DNA of 26,186 nucleotides from contig JBBQAM010000054.1 in the NCBI GenBank assembly GCA_038316335.1, positions 1-26,186 of the forward strand, written 5' to 3'. This DNA is from JALHST01 sp038316335 (GTDB lineage Bacteria; Bacteroidota; Bacteroidia; Flavobacteriales; Flavobacteriaceae). Every line of letters starts with the position of its first letter. The first letter of the stretch is position 1. The position numbers were made by a program, and so were the translations under genes. Shown in pieces: positions 23,849 to 26,186 of the stretch. A model generated the notes under the pieces. That model did no database searches. It saw only the letters and a list, made by a program, of their open reading frames with translations, and was not told where the DNA came from.

Positions 23849-25834
23849 ATGAGATATTTTCTCCCGTTGTTTTTGTTTTTACTGAGCGCGCCGCTGTTTT
23901 CCCAGCAAGATTCGACATTAAGGTCCAGGCAAATGGATTCGTCGGATCTTGCCAAAAAAATTGCCCGAAAATCAAAGGGAACGGCAAAGCCAGGTGAAGC
24001 TCAAAAAATAACGATCGAAGACTATAAAATAATCACGTATTCCCGGGATACCACCTATTTAGATACCACCCTTACCATTCAGAAAGAATTTAGTTACAAT
24101 TATCTAAGAAGGGATATTTTTGAATTGATGCCTTTTGCAAATGTTGGCCAGCCGTATAACAAATTAGGGGTAGATTTTGAGAGTAACACCATGTATCCTG
24201 CGATGGGGGCCAAAGCCAAGCATTATAATTATATGGAGGTAGCGGATATAAACTACTATAATGTAGCGACGCCTATGACCGATCTTTTTTTTAAGACGAC
24301 TTTTGAAAAAGGCCAACTCCTGGATGCCTTGCTAACTTTTAACACCTCACGTAGATTCAATTTTTCAATTGCCTATAAAGGCTTCCGATCTTTTGGGAAA
24401 TATCAATTCAATCAGGCGCAATCAGGTAATTTTAGGACGACTTTGAACTATGAGACCAAAAATAAACGGTATAATCTGCGGGCTCACATTGCCGCGCAAG
24501 ATATTGATACCGAAGAAAATGGCGGCTTGGCCAATCTAATTCAATTCGAATCAGGAGAATCAGAATTTCGAGATCGATCAAGGATCGATGTGCGTTTTAC
24601 CGACGCCGGCAGTAAACTTTTGGGCAAGCGGTATTTCTTGGATCACCATTATAAATTGATCAAAAAGAATAAGGATTCTTCACTTGTTGAAAAGACTTCG
24701 TTGGCCTTGGGACATCAGTTTAATTATGAGACCAAGTACCAATTGTATACCCAGACCGCGGCCAAGGATTATTTTGGGGATGCTTTACTTCCGGCTATTT
24801 ACGATAGGGCAAATCTCAAGACCATGCAGAACGATTTCAATATCGAATTTTACAATGCAACACTTGGAAGATTGAAGGGAAATATAAGCCTCCTCAACTA
24901 TAATTACTTTTTTAATAGCACGCTGCAAACCGATACCCAGTTAATACAAAATCAGCTTAAAGGTACTGAGATCGCCATCGGTGCAGATTATAAAAAGCAA
25001 ATTGGGGGCTTTATGATCGATGGCGGAGTAAAATATAAGGTTTCGGGGCAACTCACCGGAAGTATCCTAAATGCCTCTGCCAGTTACCAGATCAACGAGG
25101 CCAATAGGGTAAAGGTGACCTTATTTTCGCTCTCCCGTATGCCTGATTTTAATTTTCTTTTGTATCAAAGCGACTATACCCAATACAATTGGCAGTTTTC
25201 TGACACTTTTCAGAAACAAAGTGTAAATAGCCTCCAATTTAATCTCGATTCGAATTTTTGGGGAAATATAACGGTAAAATATTCAAGACTTGGCAATTAC
25301 ACCTATTTTACGTCGGCGCCGGGCATGCTTATCGAGGAGGGAAAAGAAGAGGCGAATGTTCGACCGTTTCAAGAAAATAGTGGTGTCAATCATTTAAAGG
25401 TAAAATATGCCAAGGAATTCAAGCTAGGGGGATTTGCTTTAAACAATACGATACTTTATCAGGTTGTTGAACAAACCAATGATGTGCTGAACGTGCCACA
25501 ACTCGTGACCCGTAATACGTTCTACTATTCGTCGGATGTTTTCAAAAAAGCGATGTATTTACAGACGGGTATTACCTTCAAATATTTTACTTCTTATTAT
25601 ATGGATGCATACAATCCTTTGCTATCTGAATTCTTTGTACAGGATGCAGAAAAACAAGGAGGGTATCCGATGTTCGATTTTTTCATCAATGCACGGGTAA
25701 AGCAAACGCGGATTTATTTAAAGGCCGAACATTTTAATGCAGGATTCGGAAAACCTGATTATTATGCTGCACCCGGATATCCCTATCGCGACTTTGTAAT
25801 ACGTTTTGGTTTGGTATGGAATTTCTTTTCCTAA
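23849..25834 (+). CDS. Putative porin, outer-membrane beta-barrel (Porin_10-like)
   Basis: A 661-aa outer-membrane protein. Signal peptide MRYFLPLFLFLLSAPLFSQ, cleaved before QDSTLR. A short periplasmic segment (about 20-70) leads to YLRRDIFELMPFANVGQPYN, a recognisable opening of Bacteroidetes putative porins. After this come many alternating aromatic/polar strands (for example RRFNFSIAYKGFRSFGKYQF, RYNLRAHIAAQDID, FNFLLYQSDYTQYNWQF). The end VIRFGLVWNFFS is a typical last barrel strand. It is divergent from rnhB with about 155 nt between. Whether it forms an open pore and for what substrate is not readable. It has its own TAACTTTG promoter element. Confidence 0.85.
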   Translation: MRYFLPLFLFLLSAPLFSQQDSTLRSRQMDSSDLAKKIARKSKGTAKPGEAQKITIEDYKIITYSRDTTYLDTTLTIQKEFSYNYLRRDIFELMPFANVGQPYNKLGVDFESNTMYPAMGAKAKHYNYMEVADINYYNVATPMTDLFFKTTFEKGQLLDALLTFNTSRRFNFSIAYKGFRSFGKYQFNQAQSGNFRTTLNYETKNKRYNLRAHIAAQDIDTEENGGLANLIQFESGESEFRDRSRIDVRFTDAGSKLLGKRYFLDHHYKLIKKNKDSSLVEKTSLALGHQFNYETKYQLYTQTAAKDYFGDALLPAIYDRANLKTMQNDFNIEFYNATLGRLKGNISLLNYNYFFNSTLQTDTQLIQNQLKGTEIAIGADYKKQIGGFMIDGGVKYKVSGQLTGSILNASASYQINEANRVKVTLFSLSRMPDFNFLLYQSDYTQYNWQFSDTFQKQSVNSLQFNLDSNFWGNITVKYSRLGNYTYFTSAPGMLIEEGKEEANVRPFQENSGVNHLKVKYAKEFKLGGFALNNTILYQVVEQTNDVLNVPQLVTRNTFYYSSDVFKKAMYLQTGITFKYFTSYYMDAYNPLLSEFFVQDAEKQGGYPMFDFFINARVKQTRIYLKAEHFNAGFGKPDYYAAPGYPYRDFVIRFGLVWNFFS

Positions 25835-25858
25835 TAGGCGGTCTGTTTCTGCATTGAT

Positions 25859-25912
25859 ACCTAAATGGCTCCTAAACCATTGGTCGGTATTGGCTTTTCT
25901 AAAAATTTAGGT
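25859..25912. repeat. Nested inverted repeat downstream of the porin gene
   Basis: ACCTAAAT (25859-25866) pairs with ATTTAGGT (25905-25912). Inside, AATGG (25864-25868) can alternatively pair with CCATT (25877-25881). No T-run follows, so it is not a classical terminator; it may stabilise or end the porin message. Confidence 0.35.
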
Positions 25913-26035
25913 GTAGGCACGTATTGACAAAGGGTGATTATAGGGTTTCTTAAAAAAATATTCGACTCTTACCTATTGATAGCCAATATCTTAAAATCTT
26001 TTTTTAGAAGCTTTTCAAAAAATTCGATGTATGTA

Positions 26036-26066
26036 TTGTGTAACAAAAAAAACCATCTTATATTTG
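26036..26066 (+). promoter_or_regulatory. Strong stable-RNA promoter
   Basis: TTG (26036-26038), a 20-nt spacer containing A8, then TATATTTG (26059-26066) and CACCCGC immediately after. This TATATTTGCACCCGC form is what one sees before flavobacterial rRNA and tRNA operons. Confidence 0.75.
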
Positions 26067-26071
26067 CACCC

Positions 26072-26186
26072 GCTTAGGGAATGATGGGGATGATTTTGAT
26101 GTAAGAAAAGCGGAGGGAGGGCTGGAAAAGGCCTTTTTTTTTGAGAAGTTCATTGACATACTGTAAAGACGAAAAAGAATGCGCCG
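26072..26186 (+). other. 5' leader of a stable-RNA operon, probably rRNA (cut by window end)
   Basis: The bases after the promoter contain no reading frame of note. They hold a purine-rich stretch (26108-26128), the palindrome AAAAGGCCTTTT, and then GTTCATTGACATACTG (from about 26149). That last motif resembles the TTGACAT leader seen upstream of 16S rRNA in Flavobacteriaceae. The mature RNA would begin beyond position 26186. A tRNA cluster is the alternative. Confidence 0.55.

Noticed and set aside
23755..23997. Plus-strand frame of 80 codons upstream of and overlapping the porin
   Set aside because: It overlaps the porin signal peptide in another frame; the porin has a proper signal sequence and promoter spacing.
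1..26186. CRISPR arrays, insertion sequences, tRNA genes
   Set aside because: No regularly spaced repeats, transposase-like proteins or cloverleaf sequences were recognised on either strand.

Overview
The window looks like chromosomal DNA of a marine-type flavobacterium (Bacteroidetes, Flavobacteriaceae). Four things support this. Promoters fit the Bacteroidetes pattern TTG-N(about 19-21)-TAnnTTTG, for example 17110-17140, 7129-7160 and 26036-26066. Many genes belong to Bacteroidetes families: DUF4136, DUF5522, a Porin_10-like putative porin, TapB-like, a long phenylalanine hydroxylase, and a lysyl-tRNA synthetase with a C-terminal extension. Shine-Dalgarno sequences are largely absent. Base composition is moderately AT-rich. 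I saw no insertion sequence, integrase, CRISPR array or tRNA gene; the region reads as core chromosome with one accessory-looking operon.

Layout. 1-2.7 kb (minus strand): a 583-aa aromatic amino acid hydroxylase, a DUF4136 lipoprotein and a 52-aa cysteine-rich DUF5522 protein. 2.9-6.3 kb (plus strand): a tight four-gene run of a tiny HExxH membrane protein, a PLP-dependent ACC deaminase/D-cysteine desulfhydrase-like enzyme, a GH73-LysM glucosaminidase lipoprotein and hemL, closed by a terminator shared with the opposing gene. 6.3-8.1 kb: small genes, namely a Spy/CpxP-like periplasmic protein, a 53-aa membrane peptide and a secreted 102-aa protein with two YLPEGFD repeats. A strong terminator at 7429-7467 has no clear gene in front of it.

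8.2-15.3 kb (minus strand): the accessory-looking block. It encodes a 911-aa PSCyt1-DUF1549-DUF1553 protein with two CxxCH sites, a DUF1501 Tat-type sulfatase-fold protein, and a DUF2231-like four-helix membrane protein fused to a c-type heme site and leucine-rich repeats. The first two genes overlap by 1 nt and the next gap is 3 nt. A DASS-family dicarboxylate/sodium symporter follows 50 nt later. This set is typical of Planctomycetes and some marine Bacteroidetes, has no established biochemical role, and is the best candidate for an undescribed system here. I infer a cell-envelope redox or hydrolytic module in which the membrane protein links periplasmic heme proteins to the membrane, with the symporter possibly importing the product.

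15.4-26.2 kb: housekeeping and envelope genes. These are lysS (minus), facing a previously hidden 51-aa YqaE/Pmp3-type membrane peptide and lipB (plus); then a TapB-like secreted protein and an OmpA-family protein (minus); then rnhB followed by a large lipoprotein with a propeller-like C-terminal half (minus); and divergently a 661-aa putative porin (plus). The last 150 bases carry a very strong promoter and what looks like the leader of a stable-RNA (probably rRNA) operon that continues beyond the window.
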